Numbered from the stretch's first letter, positions 35,465 through 44,633 are shown. The stretch: DNA of 64,000 nt from Dyadobacter bucti (GCF_005869225.1 NZ_SWFP01000007.1:124001-188000); one strand, 5' to 3'. Notes: a model not told the origin generated them from the letters alone. A program made the numbers and translations.

Positions 35465-36100
35465 ATGACCGACCCACGAAGAAAAGATAAACAGATCGCA
35501 GAAGCCAGACGCGTGATCGTCGCCGAGTGCTATAAAAGGGGCATGACGATCCGGCAAACCTGCGAGGCTGTCATGAAACAAATGAGTTTGGATGGGCCGC
35601 CCAGCACCAAAACGATTTTCAACGATCGGGACTTCCTTCTCAAAGAATGGAAGAAGGAAAGGATTCAAGATGTGGATGACATGCTCCAACTTGAACTAAC
35701 CCGGATTGACGATATCATCATTGAGCTTTGGGAGGCCTGGAAAAAGTCAAAAACCGATTACAAATCAAAATTCTCCAAACAAAAAGGCGAACTGCCCGCG
35801 GGTGTTTCTCACGATAGGGATATCGATAAGGAGGAAAGGAAGCGCATTAAAGCAACGTATGCAGAGCGCGGAGAAAGGGAAGAAATTATGTTCGGAGATC
35901 CGAGGTATTTATCAGAGATACGCTTCCAGCTCATAGAAAGAAGAAAGCTTTTGGGGCTATACGCTCCGGAGAAAAAAGAAGTAACAGGAGCGGGAGGAAA
36001 AGACCTTCTACCAGAGAGGACACAGGATATCAGCATGCTTACAGCCGAAGAGAAAGCCATCCTTTTAGACATTGCACGGAAAGTTGATAGAACAAAGTAG
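35465..36100 (+). CDS. Terminase small subunit-like protein
   Basis: 212 residues from the ATG at 35465 (an earlier TTG at 35459 is less likely). N-terminal helix-turn-helix region GMTIRQTCEAVMKQMSLDG followed by coiled coil, and a C-terminal LTAEEKAILLDIARKV. Position directly before the large subunit supports a DNA-recognition role in packaging. Confidence 0.7.
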   Translation: MTDPRRKDKQIAEARRVIVAECYKRGMTIRQTCEAVMKQMSLDGPPSTKTIFNDRDFLLKEWKKERIQDVDDMLQLELTRIDDIIIELWEAWKKSKTDYKSKFSKQKGELPAGVSHDRDIDKEERKRIKATYAERGEREEIMFGDPRYLSEIRFQLIERRKLLGLYAPEKKEVTGAGGKDLLPERTQDISMLTAEEKAILLDIARKVDRTK

Positions 36101-37553
36101 CATATCGTATTACCAACTCCTCGATGATATTGAACGTGAAGCATGTAGGGATTCTTTTTACGAGTTTTTGCAGTCTTTTTGGGACGTGATCATCAAAGAA
36201 ACCCCTGTATTCAATTGGCACATTAAATTTCTATGCGACGAGCTGCAAGAACTATCTAAAAGCATTGTGAGAAGAGAGGCAAAACCATACGATCTGATTG
36301 TAAACATCCCGCCTGGAACGACAAAATCCACGGTGACAACGATCATGTGGCCTGCATGGTTATGGACTCAGGATCCGACGATCCGGATTATCACAAATTC
36401 CTACTCCATGGACTTGTCGATAGAGCATGCGGTTAAATCGCGCGATATTCTCACTTCCGAAAAGTTTAAACGCCTTTTTCCTGAAGTAAAGATCCGGAAA
36501 GACAAAGGGGCCAAGTCCTCCTATGAGAACACAAACACCGGCGCCCGTTACACTACATCTACCGGCGGTACGATTACAGGTAAGCATGCGCACATCCTGA
36601 TCAGTGATGACCCGTTAAATCCAAGCCAGGCCGCATCCGACGCAGACAGGAAGGCCGCTAACGAGCACACTAAAACTTTGTCGTCGCGTAAGGTCGATAA
36701 AGCCAATACGCCAGTGATTACCATCATGCAGCGACTTCATGAGGAAGACGTGACGGGATATCTTCTCAAAAAGAAGGGCGAAAAGATCCGGCATTTGAAC
36801 CTGCCCGCCGAAGACAGTGAAAAAGTTCTTCCCGCGGAAGTACGGGCAAAGTATATTTCTGGCTTGCTGGATCCTGTTCGCTTAAACAGGTCGGTTCTGG
36901 ATGAAGCGCTGACCGATCTTGGATCTATGGGCTATGCCGGTCAGTACGATCAATCGCCGACTGCGAAAGGCGGGAACATCGTAAAAGCAACCTGGTTCAA
37001 ATACATGTCCTCCGCCAGCTTTCAGTCGATACGGACACCACAGAACCCGGTAGTTTTCTTCATGGACACGGCCTACACGGACAAAGACCAGGACAATGAC
37101 CCAACTGGCATAATTGCCACATGCAAAATCGGAGCAGACTTATACATCACCAAAGCGGCTAAGGTTTACAAAGAATTTCCAGAGCTCATCAAATTCGTCC
37201 CGGATTGGGTTCGGGCCAATGGCTACTCCAACCAAAGTACATTGCGAATTGAACCGAAAGCGTCGGGGTTGTCGGTTGTTCAGCAACTGAAAAGAACGAC
37301 CGATATCAACATCACGACAACGCCGACACCGAAGGACGATAAGAAAACCAGGCTAACCGCGTCGTCTCCAAAGATCGAATGCGGCCGTGTGATCCTGATA
37401 ACCGACACATGGAACGAAGACTTCGTTGACGAAATATGCGGTTTCCCAAACAAAACACACGATGAATACGTGGATTTGATCGCCTACGCGGTTGATTACC
37501 ATTTGAACACACCCAAGACTCAGTCACACGCTATACACAACGCTTTTAGATGA
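36072..37553 (+). CDS. Terminase large subunit
   Basis: 493 residues. ATPase: NIPPGTTKSTVTTIMWPAW (Walker A-like, about 78-96) and ILISDDPL (Walker B region). Nuclease domain begins VVFFMDTAYTDKDQDNDPTG with RNase H-type acidic residues. It powers head filling. No ATG occurs near the N-terminus: the frame opens with TTG at 36072, inside the small-subunit gene, with a second TTG four codons later. Confidence 0.9.
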   Translation: MHGKLIEQSSISYYQLLDDIEREACRDSFYEFLQSFWDVIIKETPVFNWHIKFLCDELQELSKSIVRREAKPYDLIVNIPPGTTKSTVTTIMWPAWLWTQDPTIRIITNSYSMDLSIEHAVKSRDILTSEKFKRLFPEVKIRKDKGAKSSYENTNTGARYTTSTGGTITGKHAHILISDDPLNPSQAASDADRKAANEHTKTLSSRKVDKANTPVITIMQRLHEEDVTGYLLKKKGEKIRHLNLPAEDSEKVLPAEVRAKYISGLLDPVRLNRSVLDEALTDLGSMGYAGQYDQSPTAKGGNIVKATWFKYMSSASFQSIRTPQNPVVFFMDTAYTDKDQDNDPTGIIATCKIGADLYITKAAKVYKEFPELIKFVPDWVRANGYSNQSTLRIEPKASGLSVVQQLKRTTDINITTTPTPKDDKKTRLTASSPKIECGRVILITDTWNEDFVDEICGFPNKTHDEYVDLIAYAVDYHLNTPKTQSHAIHNAFR

Positions 37554-38968
37554 AAAACATCAATGAAATTCTTGCTCAAGGGTCGACTACGGACATCATT
37601 GACGAATTAAAAAAGAAAAATATTGTCGTTCCTAAATGGGAGGAATTGGTCAAGGAATACGAGCCAAAGTTGCATGCTATTATTGCTGACAAGGCAAAGT
37701 ATCCGGACAAACCGATTTACGACAATAACGACAACATCATTAAGACTGAACCAATCACTCGGGTGGCGATTGGCTTACAGAAACTTGCGGTGAAAAGGAT
37801 GTCTGAGTTTATGTTCACTATCCCGGCAAACCCTATTTGTGAGGACGCGGACACTGACAAGCAGATTGAAGAGCAGTTCACAGCTTTGAAAAAAGTTTTG
37901 AAAAAGAACAAGTGGAAGACGCTCAATAAAAAACGGTGCAAAATAATCTCTTCGCAGTGCGAGCAGGCCACTTATTGGTATGTCGTTCAGGGCAAGGAGA
38001 AGCACAACCTTTATGGGTTCGAAACTACATTCAAACTCAAATGTGCAGTCTTCTGCCCAGAAAATGGCGACACCTTATTTCCTCTTTTTGATGAAATGGG
38101 TGATATGATCGCATTCAGCCGGGAGTTTGCAATTCAGGATGGCGACAAGAAAACACAATACTTCGAAACCTGGACAAGTGACAAGTACATTCGATGGAGA
38201 CAGGAGTCTGGCAGCGAATGGACAGTTGACACACCACCTACCGTGATACAAATAGGCAAAATCCCCCTTGTGTACGGGTATCGAAAAAACCCAATCTGGG
38301 ACGATGCCGACAATGGCAAAGTCTCAGAGATTGAACTGCTGCTTTCCCGTAATGGTGACATCATTGCCTACCACGCGGCCCCAGTACTTATCATCAAAGG
38401 CGAACTTGCCGGTGCGCCGAGCAAGAGCGAAGCGAACAAAGTGTTCACTACTGATACCGGCGGTGGCGCTGAATACGTATCATGGCAACAGTCGCCCGAA
38501 TCGGTGAAATTCCAATTCGAAACGCTTCTTCGCATGTACTTTACTGAATTGCAGCTACCCGACCTTTCGTTCGAAAACATTAAGGGCCTGGGCGCAGCTT
38601 CCGGAGAAGCCCGCAAATGGCTCCTTGCTGATGCTCACTTAAAGGTTGGTGACGAGTCTGAAATTTACGAGGATATTATTGACCGCGAATACAGCATCAT
38701 TAAGGCCTACCTCGGTGCAATGAATACGAGGTGGAAGGACTCGATCAACGATTTGGAAATCGAGACCGAGATCACACCTTTTATTATTTCCGATGAGAAA
38801 ACGAAGGTCGAAGTGCTTGTGGCGGCCAACGGAGGCAAGCCTCTGGTTTCTCAGGAGCGTAGCGTAGAACTGGCTGGCTTCTCTGAAAAACCAGGTGATG
38901 ATTTCATCAAGATCAAAGCCGAATACGCCGAAGAGAACGTGAAAGACATCCTCGAACCAACTTTTTAA
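37550..38968 (+). CDS. Portal protein
   Basis: 472 residues, SPP1 gp6-like. Begins with a helical arm, RVAIGLQKLAVKRMSEFMFT, and a core with GFETTFKLKCAVFCPENGD and IPLVYGYRKNPIWDDAD. A C-terminal region ends LAGFSEKPGDDFIKIKAEYA. Forms the DNA channel at one vertex. ATGA-overlap with terminase. Confidence 0.85.
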   Translation: MKNINEILAQGSTTDIIDELKKKNIVVPKWEELVKEYEPKLHAIIADKAKYPDKPIYDNNDNIIKTEPITRVAIGLQKLAVKRMSEFMFTIPANPICEDADTDKQIEEQFTALKKVLKKNKWKTLNKKRCKIISSQCEQATYWYVVQGKEKHNLYGFETTFKLKCAVFCPENGDTLFPLFDEMGDMIAFSREFAIQDGDKKTQYFETWTSDKYIRWRQESGSEWTVDTPPTVIQIGKIPLVYGYRKNPIWDDADNGKVSEIELLLSRNGDIIAYHAAPVLIIKGELAGAPSKSEANKVFTTDTGGGAEYVSWQQSPESVKFQFETLLRMYFTELQLPDLSFENIKGLGAASGEARKWLLADAHLKVGDESEIYEDIIDREYSIIKAYLGAMNTRWKDSINDLEIETEITPFIISDEKTKVEVLVAANGGKPLVSQERSVELAGFSEKPGDDFIKIKAEYAEENVKDILEPTF

Positions 38969-38971
38969 GCC

Positions 38972-39160
38972 ATGGACGATCTCGTATTACAGATAATCAA
39001 CGCCTGCATCCAGCAAAGAAAAGATTCCGGTCTTACACCGCATCATGTGACTTTGATCAACCTTGACAGAAGCATAAAAGACTCGCTGAACCGGCTTTAT
39101 TCTGCCGGTAAAATCAAGGTTGGGGATACAATTAACGATAAATACATTGATGTTTTATGA
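38972..39160 (+). CDS. Small hypothetical protein, winged-helix-like
   Basis: 62 residues. ACIQQRKDSGLTPHHVTLI followed by SLNRLYSAGKIKVGDTIND gives a winged-helix-like pattern of helices and a terminal hairpin. Overlaps the next gene by 4 nt (ATGA). Function unknown. Confidence 0.5.
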   Translation: MDDLVLQIINACIQQRKDSGLTPHHVTLINLDRSIKDSLNRLYSAGKIKVGDTINDKYIDVL

Positions 39161-39681
39161 GTGATAAAAAAATAGTGGCAGCTCCTGAATTAAAGAAATT
39201 AGAGAATAATCTAAATAGCATCACCGAGTTATGTACAATTTCTGGACTTGCGTCGGTCTCCGCTGATCTCATCACGTGCCTTGTTGCCGAAAAGATCGGA
39301 AGCGGTTGCTATCGATCCGTTTACGAGTACAACCTAGATCCAAAATATGTTATTAAGATCGAGCCATTAAACACTAACTGTAATATCACAGAGTACTTAT
39401 TGTGGAATGAAATACGCGGATTAACAGGGGATCTTGCATGGGTTAAGGACTGGTTCGCCCCAGTGAAATGGATGTCCCCAAACGGACGCGTTCTTGTCAT
39501 GGAACGTACAAAGCAAAACTACAAAAAGAAGAAGCCAACTGAGATTCCTAAGTTCATGTGGGATGTAAAGGAGGATAACTTCGGATGGATTGGCAAAAAA
39601 TATGTTTGCCACGACTATGGTCAGTTTTACAACTTCATTCATTACTCGAAGGCAATGCAAAAGGTCGGCAATCGGTGGTAG
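39157..39681 (+). CDS. Mini protein-kinase-like protein
   Basis: 174 residues. Kinase landmarks in order: glycine loop KIGSGCYRSVYEY (47-58), Lys67 in YVIKIEP, a possible helix-C glutamate (Glu79 or Glu85), catalytic loop DVKEDNFG (Asp136, Asn141) and DYG (153-155) as the metal-binding DFG equivalent. The C-lobe is almost absent, so it is an unusually small kinase fold; activity is uncertain. It lies between portal and the MuF toxin gene. Confidence 0.6.
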   Translation: MSDKKIVAAPELKKLENNLNSITELCTISGLASVSADLITCLVAEKIGSGCYRSVYEYNLDPKYVIKIEPLNTNCNITEYLLWNEIRGLTGDLAWVKDWFAPVKWMSPNGRVLVMERTKQNYKKKKPTEIPKFMWDVKEDNFGWIGKKYVCHDYGQFYNFIHYSKAMQKVGNRW

Positions 39682-39754
39682 CCGTCCGTCTAAGAATAAA
39701 TGACGTTTATCTAAGCAATGACTTAGATCTCTGTCTAAACACACAACACACACT

Positions 39755-41440
39755 ATGCCAAAGTTTTCAGTCGAAGGCTGGGACGGCGAACATTTCAAAA
39801 GGACGGAGGTTTTCGCCAAACAGGTTCGGAATATTTACCTTGCTGCAATCCGGGAAGCAATCCGTATGGGGTTGTCTGTTAATTACGACCCGAGCAAACC
39901 GTTCTCGTTCTCCAAATTCCCAGTCTTAAATCAGCGGGTCAAAAAGCTCTTTGGTGACCTATCCGATAAGATCGAAGCTGTCATAACCGATGGCATCAAC
40001 TCCGAATGGGAGTTTGCCAACGACAAAAACGACTCGTTTCTTAATAGTGTCCTGAAAACCGACAAGATGCCTGAGCGGGCGCTGGCCAGGTTAACGGGAC
40101 GAAACAATGAAGCACTCGTTCAGTTCCAGCAGCGACGGACAAACGGACTCGGCTTATCCGACCGGGTATGGAACACGAACCAGCAATTCCGGTCCGAGTT
40201 AGAAATGGCCTTGGAGCTTGGCATTGCCGACGGACGATCAGCTGATCAACTCAGCCGTGATATCCGTTCTTACCTGGAAGACCCAGACAAGCTTTTTCGA
40301 AGAATAAGGGAGCGAGAGAACGGGCCGCTGCGATTGTCCCAACATGCCAAGAATTACAAGCCCGGACGCGGTGTTTACCGAAGCTCGTATAAAAACGCTC
40401 TTCGCCTGACTCGTACGGAGATCAATATGGCTTACAGGGAGTCCGATTTTGCCCGCTGGAAGAACTTTGACTTCGTTGTTGGGATAGAGGTTAGGCGTAG
40501 TAATAACCCCTACCCTTGCATTGTTTGCGAGAGTTTAAAAGGCCGCTACCCAAAAACATTCAAGTTCAGATCCTGGCATCCGCAATGCCGCTGTCATGCC
40601 ATTTCAATTCTGGCCACGGAGAAGGAGATCAATGAGATGGAGTTGAAAATGCTCAATGGGGAAGATACTTCGGAATTTGTCAGTAAAAATGAGGTTAGGG
40701 AAATGCCCGCCGGACTTACCAGCTGGATTAACGACAATAAGCAACGACTTCTTTCCTCAGCAAGTCAGCCGTATTTTATACAGGACAACTTTAAAGGCGG
40801 GCATCTTTCCGGAGGATTAAAATTAACGTTGCCCGGCGATCCAATTGATCCATACATCAAAGCAACCAGATCGAAAGAAAACGTTTTTGCGAGACGATCC
40901 ACCGATATTGCGAAAGCACTGAGAGTGAAAGTTACTGACGTGAACAAGAAATCGATCAGTCGAATTGTGGAGAAAGCGAATGCGGACTACGGCGGCGATA
41001 TAACCCAAGTTCACGACATCATTAGAAATACCTTTATCTCATCAACTCTGGTTTCTCCTGAGGATATCCTCGACAAAGTCAATGAAGAATTCCAGGTAAT
41101 CAAAGTGAAAGAACAATCAGCAAGTAAAGATCCTATGGGATATAGCGGGATTCTTGTTCAAGTCCTTTTAGAAAAGAACATTTTTGCAGAAATCCAGATC
41201 AATACACCGCAGATGATTTACGCAAAAGAAGCAAATGCAAAAGAAATTCTCGGGGATGACTTATTCGAGGAAATTCAAGCCGCTTCAGGACTGGAACACG
41301 GCCTTGGACATGCTTATTATGAAGAATACCGAACCATTGACCAGTCCACAAGTAAAGGGAAAGAATTGGCTCTTAAAGTGATGGACAAATCGAAAAAATA
41401 CTATGAGAAGCTTCGATCCGCGGCATTAAAATCAAAATGA
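39755..41440 (+). CDS. MuF head protein with RelA/SpoT-like toxin domain
   Basis: 561 residues. The N-terminal half is an SPP1 gp7/MuF minor head protein: LRLTRTEINMAYRESDFARW, CIVCESLKGRYPKT and HPQCRCHA (about 215-285). From about 340 a second domain follows: KSISRIVEKANADYGGD, HDIIRNTFI, GYSGILVQV, FAEIQINTPQMIYAKE and GHAYYEEYR, matching the order of (p)ppGpp synthetase/RelA-SpoT motifs. Capsid-linked MuF toxins are a known class. The domain could be injected with DNA or act in bacterial competition. AACACACACT precedes the start. Confidence 0.75.
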   Translation: MPKFSVEGWDGEHFKRTEVFAKQVRNIYLAAIREAIRMGLSVNYDPSKPFSFSKFPVLNQRVKKLFGDLSDKIEAVITDGINSEWEFANDKNDSFLNSVLKTDKMPERALARLTGRNNEALVQFQQRRTNGLGLSDRVWNTNQQFRSELEMALELGIADGRSADQLSRDIRSYLEDPDKLFRRIRERENGPLRLSQHAKNYKPGRGVYRSSYKNALRLTRTEINMAYRESDFARWKNFDFVVGIEVRRSNNPYPCIVCESLKGRYPKTFKFRSWHPQCRCHAISILATEKEINEMELKMLNGEDTSEFVSKNEVREMPAGLTSWINDNKQRLLSSASQPYFIQDNFKGGHLSGGLKLTLPGDPIDPYIKATRSKENVFARRSTDIAKALRVKVTDVNKKSISRIVEKANADYGGDITQVHDIIRNTFISSTLVSPEDILDKVNEEFQVIKVKEQSASKDPMGYSGILVQVLLEKNIFAEIQINTPQMIYAKEANAKEILGDDLFEEIQAASGLEHGLGHAYYEEYRTIDQSTSKGKELALKVMDKSKKYYEKLRSAALKSK

Positions 41441-41668
41441 ATCGTACGCAGACTTTTCAATTTCGTCCATTCCGAGAATAGCATCAAACACAATCCTGTT
41501 GCTGCGCTCTGTGGGGAATTCTTTCTTGCCTTTAAATTTTCGAAAGTATTGTCGCGTACCATTCTCGGTAATCCACCGGATCGCCGCGTCTTCGTAATCG
41601 TTTAAGAGGTAAGCTTCTGGCTTGTCTTCTAACTCCAAAACCGCCTCACTCGGGTCTTTTATCTTCAT
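41432..41668 (-). CDS. Small protein converging on the MuF toxin gene; immunity candidate
   Basis: 78 residues, acidic, mixed alpha/beta (EAYLLNDYEDAAIRWITENG). Its 3' end overlaps that of the toxin gene by 9 nt. Immunity genes often lie next to MuF toxin domains, usually on the same strand, so the role is only a hypothesis. Confidence 0.55.
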   Translation of the reverse strand: MKIKDPSEAVLELEDKPEAYLLNDYEDAAIRWITENGTRQYFRKFKGKKEFPTERSNRIVFDAILGMDEIEKSAYDSF

Positions 41669-41688
41669 GACTTAAAGTTAATGAATTT

Positions 41689-41895
41689 TCATTTTTTTTT
41701 CGAAAATAGATGCGCCCACTGTTTCCGGTATTCATCCATTTTCTCAAAGGTAATACCATAATCGTTGAGCCTGTCATCGGTTATCGGCAGCCCGTCTCGC
41801 TCCATTTCCAACAGGGATAGTGCGCGCAGGCTTCTGTCAGTTTCTTCTGAAACTTTGAATTCAGCATGCATGGCGGTGGTTAGTTCTTCTTTCAT
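41689..41895 (-). CDS. Small hypothetical protein
   Basis: 68 residues, helical and charged, ending HLFSKKK. Second in a leftward run of small genes (42.9 to 41.4 kb). No family recognised. Confidence 0.55.
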   Translation of the reverse strand: MKEELTTAMHAEFKVSEETDRSLRALSLLEMERDGLPITDDRLNDYGITFEKMDEYRKQWAHLFSKKK

Positions 41896-41924
41896 TTATT
41901 AAGATTGTGGACATAAGTCCTTTT

Positions 41925-42245
41925 TTATTCGTTGATTATTTCCAGAATCCTCTCCAGTTGCGAATCGTTAAGCTTTTCAAAATTACAAATCCGGATATCC
42001 CGCAAGTTTATCGTCCGAAGGTGTTTCTGTTTCAACTCGTCAGTAGGCAGAAAAAAAGATCCATCAAAAGGTGATCCACCGATCTGAGACAAATATTTCC
42101 CGTTGTGCTCTCTTTTGAATTTAAAATGATTCGCAAATGCCGATTTATCCGTGACCCTATCAATAGTAATCACTCTGACAACCTCTCTGGAACCGACTTG
42201 GTAAATATCGTCCCCTACGTTGAGTAAAAGCTTTTCTGCTACCAT
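41925..42245 (-). CDS. Hypothetical protein
   Basis: 106 residues. Beta-rich N-terminal part (LNVGDDIYQVGSREVVRVIT) suggests an SH3-like barrel; ends with helix DSQLERILEIINE. No assigned role. Confidence 0.55.
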   Translation of the reverse strand: MVAEKLLLNVGDDIYQVGSREVVRVITIDRVTDKSAFANHFKFKREHNGKYLSQIGGSPFDGSFFLPTDELKQKHLRTINLRDIRICNFEKLNDSQLERILEIINE

Positions 42246-42283
42246 GATGAAAATGTGTAAATGATATTATCCGAATCTCATTT

Positions 42284-42562
42284 TTAAATAAACTGCTCCT
42301 CCCGGATAACCGGCCGAAACTCTCCAAAGAAATCCCCGAACGTGGCATATTTCGAACCTCCTGCTTCCTTTTCCTCCTTTGCCGCTTCAAAGCAAAACAG
42401 CGCGTCGTCGTCCCCGTAATAGTACTGCTTCACTCCGGGAGTTTCGACTATCTCGGGCACCCAGACTTCCGAAACTGCTTCTTCCAGCGTCGAACCCGGG
42501 TACAATTGGGCGTAATTGAAAATCCTTTCAAGTGTTTCGAGTGGGAATAGTGTGGTGTTCAT
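42284..42562 (-). CDS. Hypothetical protein
   Basis: 92 residues, acidic (EAAKEEKEAGG). Leads TTLFPLETLERIFNYAQLYP, a short helix pair. Not recognised. Confidence 0.5.
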   Translation of the reverse strand: MNTTLFPLETLERIFNYAQLYPGSTLEEAVSEVWVPEIVETPGVKQYYYGDDDALFCFEAAKEEKEAGGSKYATFGDFFGEFRPVIREEQFI

Positions 42563-42586
42563 ATGATTATTTAGGTTGAAAGTGTT

Positions 42587-42889
42587 TTAGAATACGATGT
42601 CAAAATCTCCTTCAATAATCTTATAATCGTTATGAAGAATTTTTTCCGTTATTAATCTCCTGATACGATCTACAGCGGCCTCATAAGAAAGATTTTGATT
42701 TTTTGGTGGTAACGGAAGCGACACCAAATAGACGGATTGTTCGATACTCGCCGCAAGAAGTCCGCGGTTGACGACTTTAAATACGACGTCCACATGTGAA
42801 TCTTTAAATAACACCTGTAAAACCAACAATTTAACCTCTTCTCGCGTGATTCGATTAAAAAACTTCAATGGTATTGTTATAGAGTTCAT
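42587..42889 (-). CDS. Hypothetical protein
   Basis: 100 residues, mixed alpha/beta. Start faces the rightward gene at 42919, so 29 nt hold two start regions. Not recognised. Confidence 0.5.
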   Translation of the reverse strand: MNSITIPLKFFNRITREEVKLLVLQVLFKDSHVDVVFKVVNRGLLAASIEQSVYLVSLPLPPKNQNLSYEAAVDRIRRLITEKILHNDYKIIEGDFDIVF

Positions 42890-42918
42890 AATTTAGTCGA
42901 TCGTTTTTAAACTGTAAT

Positions 42919-43326
42919 ATGCCTGGAACCGAAACCATCATCAAGATTGAACGAACTGTCTTCAAGACTATGAAATTCAGCGCGACTGAATATATTGGAT
43001 ACTTGATTCAGACTTCCGACCAACTGATCAAAATTGGAATCCTGAATGACCCGGAAGACCTGTATCGTTCCGGATGTCAAGCCTCATCTGATGATCTCGC
43101 CGAGTTTATCGGTTCTCCCCTGCTCTCAATTTCCGTTTCAGAACAAGAAGTAATGCCAATCGCACTACCAGAGATAGAAGATTTCGAATTGGCAAATTTT
43201 AAACACGTTAACATTGAAACGTCCCTCGGATTACTTCAAATCACCTTTTACAACGTATCTAATAAATATTTAGACCGGGAGTTTGTCATACTGAGTAAAC
43301 AAGTCAATATCCAGGATACGATTTAA
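42919..43326 (+). CDS. Hypothetical protein
   Basis: 135 residues, no membrane span or motif. A single rightward gene within a leftward cluster. Not recognised; composition is normal for coding sequence. Confidence 0.55.
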   Translation: MPGTETIIKIERTVFKTMKFSATEYIGYLIQTSDQLIKIGILNDPEDLYRSGCQASSDDLAEFIGSPLLSISVSEQEVMPIALPEIEDFELANFKHVNIETSLGLLQITFYNVSNKYLDREFVILSKQVNIQDTI

Positions 43327-43336
43327 TGAAGTTAAT

Positions 43337-43681
43337 TTATGTCTTCACCGGCACCCCAATCAATACCTCTCTTGTGCAATCTCCATTCAAATAATCCACC
43401 GCAAGAACCGCAATCGCCCGGCCTTGAACAGTTCGCAAAGTCGGTGAAATGTCTGTGTAATTCCTTTTATCATCAACCAGGATGTCGATTGCCTCCTCGT
43501 AACCTTCCTTGATCGCCGCGTTTTTCAACAACTTCATTTCTGGTTTGTTAAGCTTGTCATAGATCAAAGTGATGGTTTCCTCGATCTGGTCCTCCGTCGG
43601 CACCGTGTTCGCCCATTTTTCGAGATTTTCGGCTGTCCATTGCTCTAACTTGTCGTGGTACTGATTTTCTGGTGCCTTCAT
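43337..43681 (-). CDS. Hypothetical protein
   Basis: 114 residues from the ATG at 43681. The frame is open from an ATG at 43696, but the five codons there spell the ACACACA leader seen before many late starts, favouring the second ATG. Helical N-terminal half (PTEDQIEETITLIYDKLNKP), beta C-terminal half. Confidence 0.55.
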   Translation of the reverse strand: MKAPENQYHDKLEQWTAENLEKWANTVPTEDQIEETITLIYDKLNKPEMKLLKNAAIKEGYEEAIDILVDDKRNYTDISPTLRTVQGRAIAVLAVDYLNGDCTREVLIGVPVKT

Positions 43682-43700
43682 ATTATGTGTGTTCATGCCC

Positions 43701-44129
43701 TCACTTTATGGAAAGATATAGTTGATACAATTGATCGTCATCCAGCTCTTCCAATTTCCATTTTTTCCACTGGAAGTTGGGTATGCTGTGTCCACCACCT
43801 CCATTCTCCATGTAACCCAACTCCGAAAGCCTATTGCTGTGGTTCATTGATGGCACTGTGCCCGCGACCATGTTTACCAGGTCAGATTTATTAACCCCTA
43901 ACGTTAGAATTTCTGCAAAATCATCAAAAACTCTCGTCTTAGCGACTTCGATCAAAACCCATTTTTCGATCTCTGACAATTCAATTCGCCCGTTGCAATC
44001 ATCTGAGAAATAAACTTGTCCGCTTTCCCACTGGAAATACCCGGTGCACACTGTGCCATCTTTAAACAAGGCAAAGATCTCTTTATCGATTGGCAATCCG
44101 GTTTGTAAAACTTCACCTTGTGTGCTCAT
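43701..44129 (-). CDS. Hypothetical protein
   Basis: 142 residues. N-terminal beta segment FALFKDGTVCTGYFQWESGQ, C-terminal helix. No family recognised. Confidence 0.55.
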   Translation of the reverse strand: MSTQGEVLQTGLPIDKEIFALFKDGTVCTGYFQWESGQVYFSDDCNGRIELSEIEKWVLIEVAKTRVFDDFAEILTLGVNKSDLVNMVAGTVPSMNHSNRLSELGYMENGGGGHSIPNFQWKKWKLEELDDDQLYQLYLSIK

Positions 44130-44154
44130 AGTGGTATATCAAATATTTGAATTG

Positions 44155-44598
44155 TCACGATATCGGCAAATCATTAAAATCATCCGGAATTTCCAGCTGA
44201 CCCTTCAAACTACCAAGCGATACCCCGCCCTCGTTTTTCACTTTCTCAATCTCCTCCTTCAAATACGCAATGTAATTGTTCCGAGACGCCAACACTTCCC
44301 TGCCTTGCTCCTCTGTCAATTCAAAACGGCCGCGCTTGTCCGGATCATCAAGCAAAAAGAACTCAACTTTGTAACTTGAATCCGAATGTTCGAACCGGTG
44401 AGGGTGGATTCCTAGATCGTGGAACAACGGCATCAGAAAAGGTGATGTTACTGGGCCAGATGCATCCCCACCGAATCTCTTGTAAAATTCAGCAAGAGCG
44501 AGCTTGTATTCCGTCTCGAAAACATTCTCCACCTGAAAGACATCGGACTTGAAAAACTCAAGAAGTTCCTTAGGAGGTATCGCATCTGTAAATCTCAT
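44155..44598 (-). CDS. Hypothetical protein
   Basis: 147 residues, largely helical with an acidic surface. No family recognised. Downstream of the methyltransferase gene by 35 nt. Confidence 0.55.
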   Translation of the reverse strand: MRFTDAIPPKELLEFFKSDVFQVENVFETEYKLALAEFYKRFGGDASGPVTSPFLMPLFHDLGIHPHRFEHSDSSYKVEFFLLDDPDKRGRFELTEEQGREVLASRNNYIAYLKEEIEKVKNEGGVSLGSLKGQLEIPDDFNDLPIS

Positions 44599-44633
44599 TT
44601 TTAGCTAAGGCGGTTTAATTCAAAGATAAGGAA

